Below are positions 43,846 through 55,499 of a stretch of DNA of 64,000 nt, piece by piece. The stretch spans positions 177,398 to 241,397 of the forward strand of contig JBBHKE010002233.1 in NCBI GenBank assembly GCA_037447655.1. Reading direction: 5' to 3'. The notes under the pieces were generated by a model. That model searched no databases. It had not been told where the DNA came from and saw only the letters and a program-made list of their open reading frames with translations. This DNA is from Zygnema cylindricum (Eukaryota; Streptophyta; Zygnematophyceae; Zygnematales; Zygnemataceae). Position 1 is the stretch's first letter. Every line of letters begins with the position of its first letter. The position numbers and the translations under genes were made by a program.

Positions 43846-45014
43846 GTGAGATATTGCTTTTTCAGATTTTACAAGCAGCTCTTTATAACTTCCATAGTTG
43901 GATAGGCAAAATTGTCACATTGCGATAAGACCCAAAAAAGCTCATTCTTTCCTCGTAGAACTCGTGAAAAGCTATCACTTGCAGAAAAGGATAATCGCGT
44001 GCCACAACAATGTACTACAGCGTGTTATGCTATTTCCGTATTGCTAATTTTTTATCGTTTTCACTACTTAAAAACAGCTTGTCCTCTTTCCATTTGAAGA
44101 CCACCAATCGAGTTGTTAGATTCACATCTTTTCGATGCAATCTTTGGATTTATACTCTCAAACTTGTAGGAAAGAAAATGAGTTTAAAGGGCAGACAAAA
44201 AAACACTTTAAAGCTAATAAAGATACATGTGTGCATATTTCTAATTATTGGTATGCAGTCCTGTTTGTTGCTGTATGTGATTATTTTGGCTATTTACTGC
44301 TATTGTGTTGTTTTGGATTTTCATTTCCTTACATTTCGCTAGTTTCCTCTTGTGCGTACATCCTTCTTTTTTATATTTTTTGTCTCACGATTGCTTCCCT
44401 ATGTTTTCGACACGCAGTTTGTTTAGTTGTCCGCTGGCTTTTGTGTTCCTATGCAGTCAGATGGTTCCACATTATTGATTCCATAGATTGTCTGTTGCTA
44501 GACTAATGTTCAAACATGACAAGAAGAGAGTACCGTTGAGAATGTCTACAGAGTAGAAGTTGTTCAAGTAGAAACCAAAACTGGAAGTGATACAATGTCC
44601 ATAAAAAACCTAGCCAGATAGATTCTTCAACCAAATAGTGGCTCATATTGGGCCTACATAAATAACAAAAATTCTATTCATATCAATGATTACCATTGAT
44701 ATGAATAAAATAAATAAACCATAGAACCAGCTCAGAGATGGTCACTAGATCAGTTTGGTAAAGAACGTAAGAAGAAATTTAAACGGAATTAGAAGAAAGC
44801 TTAAAAAGAAACGGCAAGAAGAAAAAAACAAATACAAACAAAACTCGGTCTGCTATAGTGGCTCGCTATTTTAAAAGAGCTCCATTACTGACTCACCATT
44901 CCTGCTAGCTGCCAAAAAAGAAACAAACGACAAACAAAAATTGCCGAAGCCAAGCTAAAAAACAAAGAAAATCGATGCACAAGTCACAAGGGGACGAAAC
45001 TCAGATCCTCCTCT
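43846..45014. other. Intergenic, nothing recognised
   Basis: AT-rich unique sequence between the retrotransposon fragment and the 3' end of the PPL1-like gene. A perfect short inverted repeat (attcatatcaatgattaccattgatatgaat region, 44675-44706) could form a hairpin. No gene signal. Confidence 0.5.
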
Positions 45015-48000
45015 CTACAAAGTAATAAATGAGTCAGCCACAAGTTTAAGCCTATCCTCCACCTTTGACCACCTGCGCTCATTAGCACCTGTAGTCAGAG
45101 TGTAGAATTTTCCTGAAAAAAAGAGTATATAAAAGAAACAGAATGCCATCAGCTGGATAAAACAAATGAAATAAATGGCAAATAACTTAGAGAACAAGAC
45201 ACGCGTCTTTTCTTAACGCATTCGTAAGTGAAAATGACACCAAGAACTTGGGAAAATGAATATACGACCTTCAGGCAACTAAGTTACCAAATAAAAAAAA
45301 AAAAAGCACACTGTTTTGGTCTTAGGAGTCAAAAGTGGCTATCTTTGAGACGACCAGTAATTGTTTTTTTCTGACGCAACCAATCAAAAGGTAAACGGTC
45401 TGACCTTTCGATTGCGAAGTCGTGATGAAAAATCTAAAAACGGTGTGATGACAAAAAATACTGGTGTTGTCTACCAGTAAGGATTTGCCGATAACTGATA
45501 TGGACTTTTTGCCGGGTACCCGATAATCGATATATTGGTACTACGATATATCGTTATCGGTGTATCGCCGATAAATAACCGATATTTATCGGCGATAACA
45601 CCGATATCGATATCTATCGGCGATATATGTACGGACCGTACAGATAAATGTACGGGCCAGTACACTCAACTGTACGTCATATTCCCCGGACGCGCCGCGG
45701 ACCCCCTTTCCCTCCGATTTCGGTAAAAAATCACAATTTTTCCTTGATTATTTATTATATAAGGGGGTTTTACTTGGGTTCCACTCTCCTGTACCCTTCC
45801 TCAATGTCCTTTTGACTGTTAGTTACGCCCATAGATGTCCAATTCGTACGGATTTGGACTTTTCTGTGAAAATTACGTAATATTCGTCGATTTCATACTT
45901 TTTGTAAAATTCGTATAGATTTCTGTGCGGACATGTACGAAAATGTACAAATAGCAAATTCTAGAAAATTCTTAAAAAATCTTTAAAATTACGAACAACT
46001 AACATAAATGTATGAAATTATATGGAAAGTGTACCCTACAAACCTAATAATACAGCAAAACTTTGTCAACCGTACTGAAATATATAGGAACGTGCGGCAA
46101 TGTACCCTATAAACCCTAAAACCCCCCCTTATAATAACCCTAAGTAGTACGAATATGTACAAACATTGCACGTAATTATACGAAAAATGTAGCGCAGCTG
46201 TACTGAAATATACGAAAATGTACGGCAATGTACCCTCCAAACCCTAAAATTAATATCCCTAACAAGTACGGAAAATATGGCCACTGTACGTACATGTATG
46301 AAAAGTGTGCGGCAGTTATACTGAAATATACGGAATTTAAGGAAATGTACTCTAAAACCCTAAAAATCATTTATATAACCCTAGAAGTACGGACATATAC
46401 GGACACTGTATATGTCTGTACGAAAAATGTACGGGTGCAATGGAAGGTACTTTATTACACAAAGTCAATAATATAATACAGTATGCTATAAAGTACTATT
46501 GTATGCATACTATATTTTTTTTAAGTTATCGCCGATATGGAATTTGTTGGCCTCAGACCGATATATCGGGACCCCTGACGGTTTGATAACCGATAACTAT
46601 CGGTATCGGTGTTATCGCGATACATTTTTTACCGATACACAACACTACTTTCTATAACTTCATCGTACATCACTCCCAGTGTAAAGAAATATATAGAGTG
46701 GAGAAGCACCAACGGCGGGCACCAGAGGAGATATCTCGTTCCACTTGACCATACAAAAGGGTCACATTATTTCCAATTTGTTACATTTATGATAACCCGT
46801 ACATATTAGCATAAATGTTTCCGCTAATTGCACGAATTACACTCATTCGATGAAAAGACATCAAATAGTATTAAATATCAAATTAAGATAGTGGCTATTT
46901 TTTGGTGTTCAGATGTTGGAAGTAAGAAATTTGTAAAAATCTCATCCTTGTGATTTGCATGGCTGGAAAACTTCCATGTCTACTTCTATGATAACTTGTG
47001 CTATACCGGTCATATATGTACCGACTGAAACATCTTATACGTTATTCTAATAATTTAGGGTAAAATAGTGTAATCAACACCATTTTATCCTGACATAGAT
47101 TAGAGTAAAGGGAAAAAAAGTATTATTAATACTACTTTTATTTCAACAGCTAAAATTTAGGGGCAACGATATGGTGTTATTAAGAGCGATACACAGTGTA
47201 GCTTTAATACATATTAAAAAAGAAAAAAAAAATACCGTAGGCGACAGTCACGGTTCCGAGGGCGTGGCGTGTATAGTTGGGTGCCTGAGCCAAAAATTCA
47301 AATGTGTAGTATCTCCTTCCATCCGTCTCTCGCTGCATTGAAAGAAGTCTCAATGTCAATGGGATTGGCGGGAAGAGAAAAGAGAGAACAGAAGGCAGAG
47401 AAAGTTGGAGACAGACAGGAAAAGCAAGGGAGAGAAGATAGATAGTCATATAAGAATGTCTTTATCATGGAAGCTGTCTAAATCGTGTGAAGGTTTGATA
47501 CAAAATTTACACCGACCAACAACTGGACCAAGGACACCTCTGCAAATAATGTATCTGCCTGTCTCCTCACTGTCATTATTAGGCAAGCTTAGTAGAATTC
47601 TGTTTACCTCTTTTGCGCTAACCAATGCAATCTTTTGGGTGGGTGAGCTCAACACTTTTTCCACAAGAGTTCGAGCTACCTGTATTTACAAGGAACAAGG
47701 AACCGTACAGTTTCCACTGCAGTTAGTTTGGACCATCTATTTTCATACTTCTTTATTCTATGAGAAAAGTACAGTTCCCACTGCAAATAGGGTGGATACT
47801 TCTTGGTTCAATGGCTTTGAATAGTGTGGAGTTGAATTAAACAATGCAAATAATGTAACTTGCCCTTGGCTTAGTACCAACACAACGGCTTTATGGAGCA
47901 GCATAACAAAATGTAAAGATAGACTGTCATAACTAGGAATGTAATTACGCGACTCAAACACATATTTGCTCCAAAAACCCAGAGAAGTAAAAGCGTGGCT

Positions 48001-51000
48001 TTTTTCAATCCTGAAAGTGATACTAATAGCACCTTGTAGCTCCTCAAGAAATGGGAGAAGTGGATTGAGAGGTTACTAGAGTTTCTTCCGGAGCATTCGA
48101 AGAGTATTGATAAAAAAGGTAACCAGATATTGACAAGAGTATACAGGATCCAGCCAGAAGAATCATCTGTACCTCTTCAGGTGATCCCAACTCTGAAAGA
48201 TCGGTCTTCTCTGTTTTAATAATGTTTACACTGACACTCTCGAGTGGCTCGATAACATCTTTGAAGACAACATCTTGCCCTTTCACTGAGACCTCCTGCA
48301 TGCTCCAAAAGAAGGATACAGATACAGTTATCAGTTTCAAAAATCAAAGACAGACATTGCAGACATTGAAGCTTCAGACTTGAACTGCCACTACGTTAGG
48401 ACAGTTAAATGGTCATCTCTGATACTAGTTCATTAGTGTGCAATACTTCCGTTTAGTGTGCAAATCATCACCATAAAATCTCCAACAAGCTGTGACGTTT
48501 GATTGAAAGAGGGACAACTGTTTTGCCCTCATATTTTGGTTTTGGAAGACTTAAGGGCAATCTTTAAGGACAAACAGGGTTAGATGTTAGGGATACGAAA
48601 TGGAGAGGTGACATCTACCTGCCAGCCAAAGGGATAGAGAAAGGCGTAGTTGTCAATCGAGTCCTGATGAGCTGCATAGCCTTTAGGAGGTTCTGATTTC
48701 CCCCATAGAAAGAAAAGATACAACACACCTGGTTAGAGAATAGAGCTGCATTACCAACTGTCATTGGTAGATTTGAAACTTCCATAATGAAATCTAATTT
48801 CTCAATTTCCCAAACATGCTTTGATTTACAACACACCTGGTTAGAGAATAGAGCTGCATTACCAACTGTCATTGGTAGATTTGAAACTTCCATAATGAAA
48901 TCTAATTTCTCAATTTCCCAAACATGCTTTGATTTACAATGAGAGCAATAAACGGGCCATAACTTGGTTTCTGAGTCAGTAAACACTGCCCATCGCTATC
49001 AGTGAGAATACCACTAATTCGGTTGGGATTTTTTTTGGCCAAATGTCATAAACACTATTTAAGCGAGTGGCCTTAAATCAACACGTCACCATGCCCTAAA
49101 TTAGAATTATTGATATTAATTTTGCTTTCGTACTAATAATTCCTTCAATAGCGATGGGTAGTGTACTGAGAAAAAATCCTGCTTGGACACAAGGTATAAA
49201 AAGCATTTGGCCCAGCTTCTGACTGTTTCAGACAGTTTTAGGTAGGTTTGATCCTTACATTATCGGTTTGGCAAAACCATGGTGTAAATTCAAGACACGG
49301 CTTGGTAGATACTTGTTTGGAGGGTGGATGGGTTTTTGGGCCTTTGTACCTTTGTATAACATAGTGACTAAATGATATTGTCAGTCAATATGCCTTCTAG
49401 GTTAGAGACAAGTCCTATTGCCGATACACTTCCTGGTGGTGTTATCCAAAGAACAATCCACTCTAATTGTTCCATCGGAGTCAATTCGTGTGCTTTGACA
49501 TTTCTACGATTGTTGATTAATTAGATACCAAAAGCAAGTTTCTAGAGCCTACATTGCGATAAGCACATCGTCCCTTCTTTTTGCTTAGCAGTTAAAGCAT
49601 AGTAAGCAACAAACCCTCAGTGTGCATCTGAAACCGTATAAACCATCACTATTAATAATTTCAATATTAAACTTGACTACTTTCACCTGTAATACACTAT
49701 TTTTGGGTGCTCTGAATTATTGTCAAACACATTGAATTAAACATGTTGTAATTTATAATATACACTAGTGAACATTGTGGATATGAGGGGGAACAATGCA
49801 AATGCTTCTCTGCTCCGTAAAGGCAGACGAAATGCATTTTGCAAGCAAAATATTTCTGAAAAGCTTAAGTACTACAAGACATATAATGATTGTATGTAAA
49901 GAATGGAGAAGCATTGTCAAACTAATCATTGTTAGTTATTTTACTATTTCGCAATAACAAAAAAAATGTTGAGAGCAAACTTACGTCAATCCTGTCACAT
50001 TGGTCATGAGAAAAAGATCATAACAGGCATTATGCTCACATACAATACAACTTAATAAGGGCAAATGGATATCTGGGTCAAGAACTAATTGATTGGCCTG
50101 TATAGCATTTTTCAACTGCAATGACGAAATCTTCTTATACCAACATTTATCATCTCGGCCTTGATGACAGTGGATTTAAACAAAAGATTAATCATAGGTG
50201 AAATCTGTCGGGTCCAAAAACAAGTCAAGTTGTACATTTCCAGTTAGCTAAACTAAACTTCAACGACAGGCGAAGCCAGTAGTATTTGACTACACTTCAT
50301 TGTGCATCGCTGATGATTTTTTCACCTCTTAAAACAACTTTTCTCCATGCAAATATGCCCGATTTTCATATGGACAGTCAATCAAGAAGTAATAATCTTG
50401 TTTTTCCATCGCAGCCGTCGGATTAAAAGTGTGCACGGAGAAAATTGAGCTTAAAATTAAAAAAAAAATTAACGTTAAATAGTGGACACAGTTATACATG
50501 GAAGAATTTATGAGCCACCTCAGTAGGACATAAAGTTTAAAGATAATGAGGTTTACTTGCAAACGCTGTGTTGTTGAGAGATGGCGCAGTTGCCAAAAGC
50601 ACTGCAGATCCTGCCAATAATGTCCTTCGTCCAATGGCATCATCTGTCCCTCAACAAACACCATGATCCTTTATGAGCCATAGCACCCTCATCACTGCTT
50701 TCTCCTTCTCCAACCAAGAAAAAAAAATCAGCCAAGATTTCCCTCAGCAAACGGAAAAAATCAAAAGAAAACAGACTCCTGAAGAACTCATTTGTTCAAA
50801 GGCTGACAAAAAAGTGTTCAAACAAAGGCACCAAGGCATTTACTTAAAAAACAACAAAGGTAGTTACTCGAAATACACCAAAGGTAATTACTTGAAGTAC
50901 AGTGCATATACTTAAAATACAACAGAGAATAACATCTATTGCTTATTCTTACCTTGTGAGCTGGCAGATGCCTGGATTAGTGCTCTCCCACATGAGCAGT

Positions 51001-51601
51001 CCTTCAAAGAAACTCCACGAGTAAATGGGGCAACCTAACAAAAAACGAAGCAAAACAGCATATTGAAGTGAAAGATGACAAGGCAATAATGTAACAAACA
51101 ACAAAAAGAGCAAGAATGTGCTTCAAAGGCCCTCCACTAAGGAATGGTACTATCAATGAATGCCAGCAAATAACAATGTTATGCATCACTTTCTGTTTTC
51201 CAGCCACAATATAACCAGTCCAAGTAAAAATAGTGGATTTTGGCTTTGGAAAAATGGTAGCATAGGCCATTTAAAAAGTAAGAAGTGATACTATATGAAA
51301 AGGCCTCCTTAGTTCGAGTGTCCTGTTCAAACTCTTCACGTGATTTACTTTGCAGACATTCCACGCATTCAATCTCTTTGTCAATACAAGCATCCAAATA
51401 CCAGCAGAAAATGAAAATAAAATAAAATTGTCAAACAAAAAAGTCAAACAAAAAAAGTTAGCTGGTCAAAGGTGAGCCTAAAACGAATGTCAAACCTGGA
51501 CATTCAGCTGATGATGAATAGGGCCAGCATTGCCGATGGTCTTCTCCAATCGTAAACAGCTTCCAGCAGTAACTGTTGACTGAATATTTGTAATAGCACT
51601 G
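45015..51601 (-). CDS. PPL1: PsbP-like protein 1 (thylakoid lumen), about 8 exons; start exon not found
   Basis: Minus-strand exons: about 51486-51600, 50953-51034, 50557-50643, 48619-48692, 48173-48295, 47608-47679, 47236-47332 and 45015-45112 (stop TAG). All internal phases agree. The first two encode a Ser/Thr/Arg-rich transit peptide (SAITNIQSTVTAGSCLRLEK; VAPFTRGVSLKDCSCGRALI). The third encodes a twin-arginine lumen signal, DDAIGRRTLLAGSAVLLATA, ending in AFA at the expected cleavage site. The PsbP fold follows: PPKGYAAHQDSIDNYAFLYP, GQDVVFKDVIEPLESVSVNI, LVEKVLSSPTQKIALVSAKE, YYTFEFLAQAPNYTRHALGT and FYTLTTGANERRWSKVEDRL. PPL1 assists photosystem II repair in angiosperms. The exon with the ATG, which must end in two extra bases, is not visible. 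MITEs crowd the region just upstream (51.77-52.3 kb). Introns reach 2.1 kb and are filled with transposons. Confidence 0.9.
45463..46650. mobile_element. hAT-like TIR element, longer relative of 23266-23736, in a PPL1 intron
   Basis: The right end (accgatacacaacacta at about 46632-46648) and the neighbouring gataactatcggtatcggtg match the 23.7-kb element. The left end TGGTGTTGTCTACCAGTAAG is a decayed terminus. The 800-bp interior is GTAC-rich with aaaccctaaa repeats. It is non-coding. I could not find a matching 8-bp target duplication. Confidence 0.75.
46990..47198. mobile_element. Decayed TA-MITE in the last PPL1 intron
   Basis: The right end TAAGAGCGATACACAGTG followed by TA at 47199 fits the CACCG family. 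The left end is not clear, so the start is approximate. The element ends only 37 bp from the exon boundary at 47236. Confidence 0.5.
48719..48934. repeat. Perfect 108-bp tandem duplication in a PPL1 intron
   Basis: The unit starting tacaacacacctggttagag lies at 48719-48826 and again at 48827-48934 with no difference seen. It is recent and 26 bp from the exon ending at 48692. Confidence 0.95.
48984..49163. mobile_element. MITE with CACTGCCCATCGCTAT termini in a PPL1 intron
   Basis: The left end CACTGCCCATCGCTATCAG pairs with the right end AATAGCGATGGGTAGTG. The right side is followed by TA; the left flank is eroded. The cgatggg variant also occurs at about 3980 and 58960. Confidence 0.72.
50292..50500. 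mobile_element. Decayed TA-MITE, relative of 2956-3172, in a PPL1 intron
   Basis: The order cgctgatg, cctcttaaaacaacttttct, ccgattttcatatgga, gtgcacggagaaaa mirrors the copies at 2956 and 52890. Its ends are eroded. It lies 57 bp from the Tat-signal exon. Confidence 0.6.
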
Positions 51602-51640
51602 CACTATGAAAAGCCATTCACGAATAGTTAGAAAAATTCA

Positions 51641-51745
51641 GATAAGGTGGAAAATTAAACAAAGCAGATATTATTTCAGATAAGGTGGTAAATCAGACCA
51701 AGCAAATATTTTTTCAGATAAGGTGGTAAATCAGACCAAGCAAAT
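51641..51745. repeat. About 40-bp tandem repeat upstream of the first visible PPL1 exon
   Basis: Three units of cagataaggtggtaaatcag plus accaagcaaatattttt lie end to end. The last two are nearly identical. Confidence 0.88.
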
Positions 51746-51768
51746 GCAGGTAGATACACGGAGAGTTT

Positions 51769-52086
51769 TTCACACGGTCGAAACGCGGCTGTCGGACGAA
51801 TATGTGCGAGCGGGATTTTTTACGACCTGGTTTTTTTTCCTTTTTAGAACGCACATTCTCATGCGTCCGTGGTTACTAAAACTAATTTATTGTACCTTTT
51901 AACTTAAAAAGGTACATGTATGTACGGTCGGACAATGACCGTACAGCACTCTATTTAAGAGACAACGTACTGAAAATAACCCTAAATAGAATAAAGAAAA
52001 AATAGAATGAACGACACTAATGGAGAATAAATAAAAAAAAAGCGGGACGGAATTAGGGTACACAACGCTAATAACGATTGGCGGTG
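51769..52086. mobile_element. Truncated copy of the 15920-16456 MITE
   Basis: The segment is near-identical to the right 320 bp of that element and ends GATTGGCGGTG then TA. Its left half is absent. Confidence 0.88.
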
Positions 52087-52093
52087 TACAGTA

Positions 52094-52288
52094 CACCGTG
52101 AATCGTTATTAGCCCTATGTACGCTATATCGGCACCCCAAAATTTTGAACATTGATACCTTAAATATAATAAGATACACTATTTAAGGACGTGGACCATA
52201 ATCTGCCACGTCTCCTGGAACTAAATTAGAATTAATGACGCTAATTTTTTCTTTACACTAATAATTTCTTTACGCTAATAACGATTCA
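52094..52288. mobile_element. TA-flanked MITE next to the truncated copy
   Basis: The termini CACCGTGAATCGTTATTAGC and GCTAATAACGATTCAAGGTG are flanked by TA. It is separated by 7 bp (TACAGTA) from the preceding element, as in the pair at 30240-30683. Confidence 0.85.
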
Positions 52289-52889
52289 AGGTGTACTGTA
52301 GTCATAAACCACTCGGTTTTGAAAAATGCGATGACTCGCAGAAATAGACCTGCGAAGTTCAATGATTGGGATAGCCGCGGGAAATCATGTGAACCTCTTA
52401 TTTTTCTACGCGTGGAAGTCAGCAAAAATAAACCAGAAAACACTAAAGGGTAAGTAAGTCGCAAACAGGAAAATTGATTGGCCCAATTTCTTTGCACGGA
52501 TCCGAAATTAGACGCGTAAAAGCAGACGTGAATTTTATTTTCCCACATATATTTTTCTTCCCGCGCTTCAATTTCTTTTTGTTTGCAACAGCCAGGCGAC
52601 GAAATGCGAATGGCCAATAGAAGGACCCGCTTCATCGGATCATCGCGCAGAACACCAAGCGTTGTACGACCCGAACATGTCCGAATGGGCCGGCCGGTCC
52701 CTGCCTGGTCATTCCATCCGGGGGGGCAAAGCCGCAGTCGCCAGCGTGGCAACGGCTGACCATGCGAATGTGCCGGCGACGCGCCGCATGCGATTTCATT
52801 CTCGTGTAGAGCGGTTGCGAACTTCGCCGTAGTGTACCGCACCGCATGCAACTACAACAGACTGCCATTGACTACAGTACTGTAAAGTA
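52289..52889. other. GC-richer unique stretch, possible PPL1 promoter
   Basis: A 600-bp segment less AT-rich than its surroundings sits between MITEs. On the minus strand it contains gccaatcaattttcc and gcccattcggacatg. Position suggests the PPL1 promoter or first exon, but I found no convincing start exon. The 193-aa minus-strand frame matches nothing known to me. Confidence 0.35.
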
Positions 52890-53081
52890 AACCGTGTATC
52901 GCTATTAGAGAACGTTTTTTTTGCCGCTTAAAACATATTTTCTCCGTACACGCTCGTCCGATTATAGATTTGACGGTAGCGATTGAAATTCAAGATTCTC
53001 ACCTTCCCATCGGCGGTCTCCATATGAAAATCGGACAGTGTGTACGGAGAAAATATGTTTTAAGTATAGCAATACACGGTG
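52890..53081. mobile_element. TA-flanked MITE, close relative of 2956-3172
   Basis: The termini AACCGTGTATCGCTATTAG and ATAGCAATACACGGTG are flanked by TA. The interior shares tctccgtacacgct, gtagcgattgaaa and cggtctccatatgaaaat with 2956-3172. Confidence 0.87.
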
Positions 53082-53806
53082 TACTTTACTGGTGCAGGAA
53101 ACGTGGCAGATGTTGGTTCACTTCCTTAACTAGGGTTGCTAACCCTGTTTTATTAATTTCGGCCCAAAAATTTCATTACCAAGATTTAATATGATGGGTT
53201 TTTTAGGGTTTTCGAAAGAAATTTTCCATCTGAAAGTTATTGAGTCTTGACTCGCTACTTCGTTAGGCTACAATACTCCCCTTTTTATTTCCTAAACACG
53301 AGTAGTTACTGCTAAACTGCTTTTTCGTTTGACTATTTTGACTTGTATTAAGCATTAAGAAGTTTAGTATAGATTTCCTACAAACTATTTCTGCCTCACA
53401 TCGGCTCCTAAAACAAGCGGAGATCCGATGCGACTTTGCATAGGCAATTTCTAAACAATCTTGCAGAAAATTATTTAACACAAATCACTAAGAAACTACT
53501 AACACTTTTTCAGACATACAGTCATACACCTAAAGATTAATACTTCAAAACATCACCTTATTCTCAAAAGTAGCGATGCCAAGGGCTAATGGTTTGTATA
53601 AATAAAGTCGGGTATATTTAGTTTTTTACATTACTAATAGAGTTAATTTCTCTAACTCAAGCGAGTGTTTTTGGCTCAAGTTGAGCCGTTTGGCAAACAC
53701 AATTCAGAGTGGTCAATTTTAATAAATTGTCAACATTAATGATTTGCTAACTCTAATGGTTACTCTAACTCTTCAGCGTAGGTTCTCGTGTAATTCACTA
53801 AAGAAT
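53082..53806. other. Intergenic, nothing recognised
   Basis: AT-rich sequence. About 53630-53760 has several ctctaact motifs like the subterminal parts of the CACCG MITEs, probably a decayed copy. No gene. Confidence 0.45.
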
Positions 53807-54835
53807 ACCCTCCCTCCCAATCTGCGCTCTCTCTCTCCCAATCTGCCTCCATTTTTTCTCCCTCCCTCTCCCCCTCCCTCTCTCACTTCCTCAGATCCTC
53901 CCTCCCGATCTGCCCTCCCTCCCTCCCTCTCTCCTAATCTCCCTCCCTCTCTCTCTCTCCCTCACTCTCTCCTTTCCAATCTGCCTACCCTCCCTCCCAA
54001 TCTGCGCTCTCTCTCTCCCAATCTGCCTCCCAATTTTTCTCCCTCCCTCTCTCCCTCCCTCCCTCTCCCCCTCCCTCTCTCACTTCCTCAGATCCTCCCT
54101 CCCGATCTGCCCTCCCTCCCTCCCTCTCTCCTAATCTCCCTCCCTCTCTATCTCTCCCTCACTCTCTCCTTTCCAATCTGCTACCCTCCCTCCCAATCTG
54201 CGCTCTCTCTCTCCCAATCTGCCTCCCAATTTTTCTCCCTCCCTCTCTCCCTCCCTCCCTCTCCCCCTCCCTCTCTCACTTCCTCAGATCCTCCCTCCCG
54301 ATCTGCCCTCCCTCCCTCCCTCTCTCCTAATCTCCCTCCCTCTCTCTCTCCTCACTCTCTCCTTTCCAATCTGCCTACCCTCCCTCCCAATCTGCGCTCT
54401 CTCTCTCCCAATCTGCCTCCCAATTTTTCTCCCTCCCTCTCTCCCCTCCCTCCCTCTCCCCCTCCCTCTCTCACTTCCTCAGATCCTCCCTCCCGATCTG
54501 CCCTCCCTCCCTCCCTCTCTCCTAATCTCCCTCCCTCTCTCTCTCTCCTCCCTCACTCTCTCCTTTCCAATCTGCCTACCCTCCCTCCCAATCTGCGCTC
54601 TCTCTCCCAATCTGCCTCCCAATTTTTCTCCCTCCCTCTCTCCCTCCCTCCCTCTCCCCATCCCTCTCTCACTTCCTCAAATCCTCCCTCCCGATCTGCC
54701 CTCCCTCCCTCCCTCTCTCCTATCTCCCTCCCTCTCTCTCCTCCCTCACTCTCCTCCTTTCAATCTGCCTACCCTCCCTCCCAATCTGCGCTCTCTCTCT
54801 CCCAATCTGCCTCCCAATTTTTCTCCCTCCCAATC
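53807..54835. repeat. Pyrimidine-rich minisatellite, about 190-bp higher-order unit, six copies
   Basis: Units begin with accctccctcccaatctgcg near 53807, 53987, 54182, 54377, 54578 and 54769. Inside each, CCCTCCCT and CTCT runs alternate with fixed landmarks (cacttcctcagatcctccct, ctcctttccaatctg). One strand is almost pure C/T. The 388-aa Ser/Pro/Leu frame across it is a by-product. Confidence 0.95.
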
Positions 54836-54904
54836 TCCCATTTTTGTTACATTTTTTGGTCGTTATTTGTGACATCAGTCACGTTAAGTAAAAAACGGGC
54901 GCCT

Positions 54905-55085
54905 CTTTGAAGACTCCTGAGTGTATGTGGGCCTAAGAACATCCTCCCGGTAACCATGTACCTCCGGATCTGACCTATTTCGTCTTTTCCTCCTACATTT
55001 TTGTCTTTTCCTCCTACATTACGCGACAGAACATCCTCCCGAACATCCTCCCGGTAACCATGTATCTCCGGATCTAGCCTGCGGC
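54905..55085. repeat. Short direct duplication around CCCGGTAACCATGTA
   Basis: The segment aacatcctcccggtaaccat gta(c/t)ctccggatct occurs at about 54939 and 55038, with cgtcttttcctcctacatt repeated in between. No function is seen. Confidence 0.8.
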
Positions 55086-55499
55086 CGCTGTCTAACAGCC
55101 CGCACATTGGCGTAACCACAGGTGTGACCCCCCTATGTCATCACTAGCTCCCCTGCTCTACCCGTGAATCGCTTGATTCTCCACCCCCCCAAATAGTTAG
55201 TTCCAAAAATCATACACACAAACGTGCACACAAAAACACATACACAATCACTCAAAAAAAAAAAAAAAACTAAAAAACTAAAAAACTAAAATTTCTTTAC
55301 CCTCTCAACCCTACCCCCCCCCCCCCCCACCACCCCCTCATCACCCCCTCACCTCTACCACTTACACACCCAAAACCGATTCTTGAACCCTCTCCTTCCC
55401 ACACTCCCCCCCTCACTCCCCCCGCCCCTTTCTTTTCCGGCATCAAACTTTATGTTACATTCTGGTTCCTACCAATTTCCCCATCCATCCCACATGGTT

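Noticed and set aside
43702-44506. Hydrophobic open frames of 110-123 aa
   Set aside because: T-rich sequence gives Phe/Leu/Ser runs by composition. The first 140 bp is retrotransposon 3' UTR, and no conserved motif was found.
52270-52851. 193-aa minus-strand frame in the GC-richer block
   Set aside because: No recognised domain, and its 3' part runs into a MITE end. Kept only as a possible promoter region.
53744-54910. 388-aa Ser/Pro/Leu-rich open frame
   Set aside because: It is the translation of a C/T minisatellite with no stop codons by composition. The repeat unit is not a multiple of a protein motif, and no start context or domain was seen.
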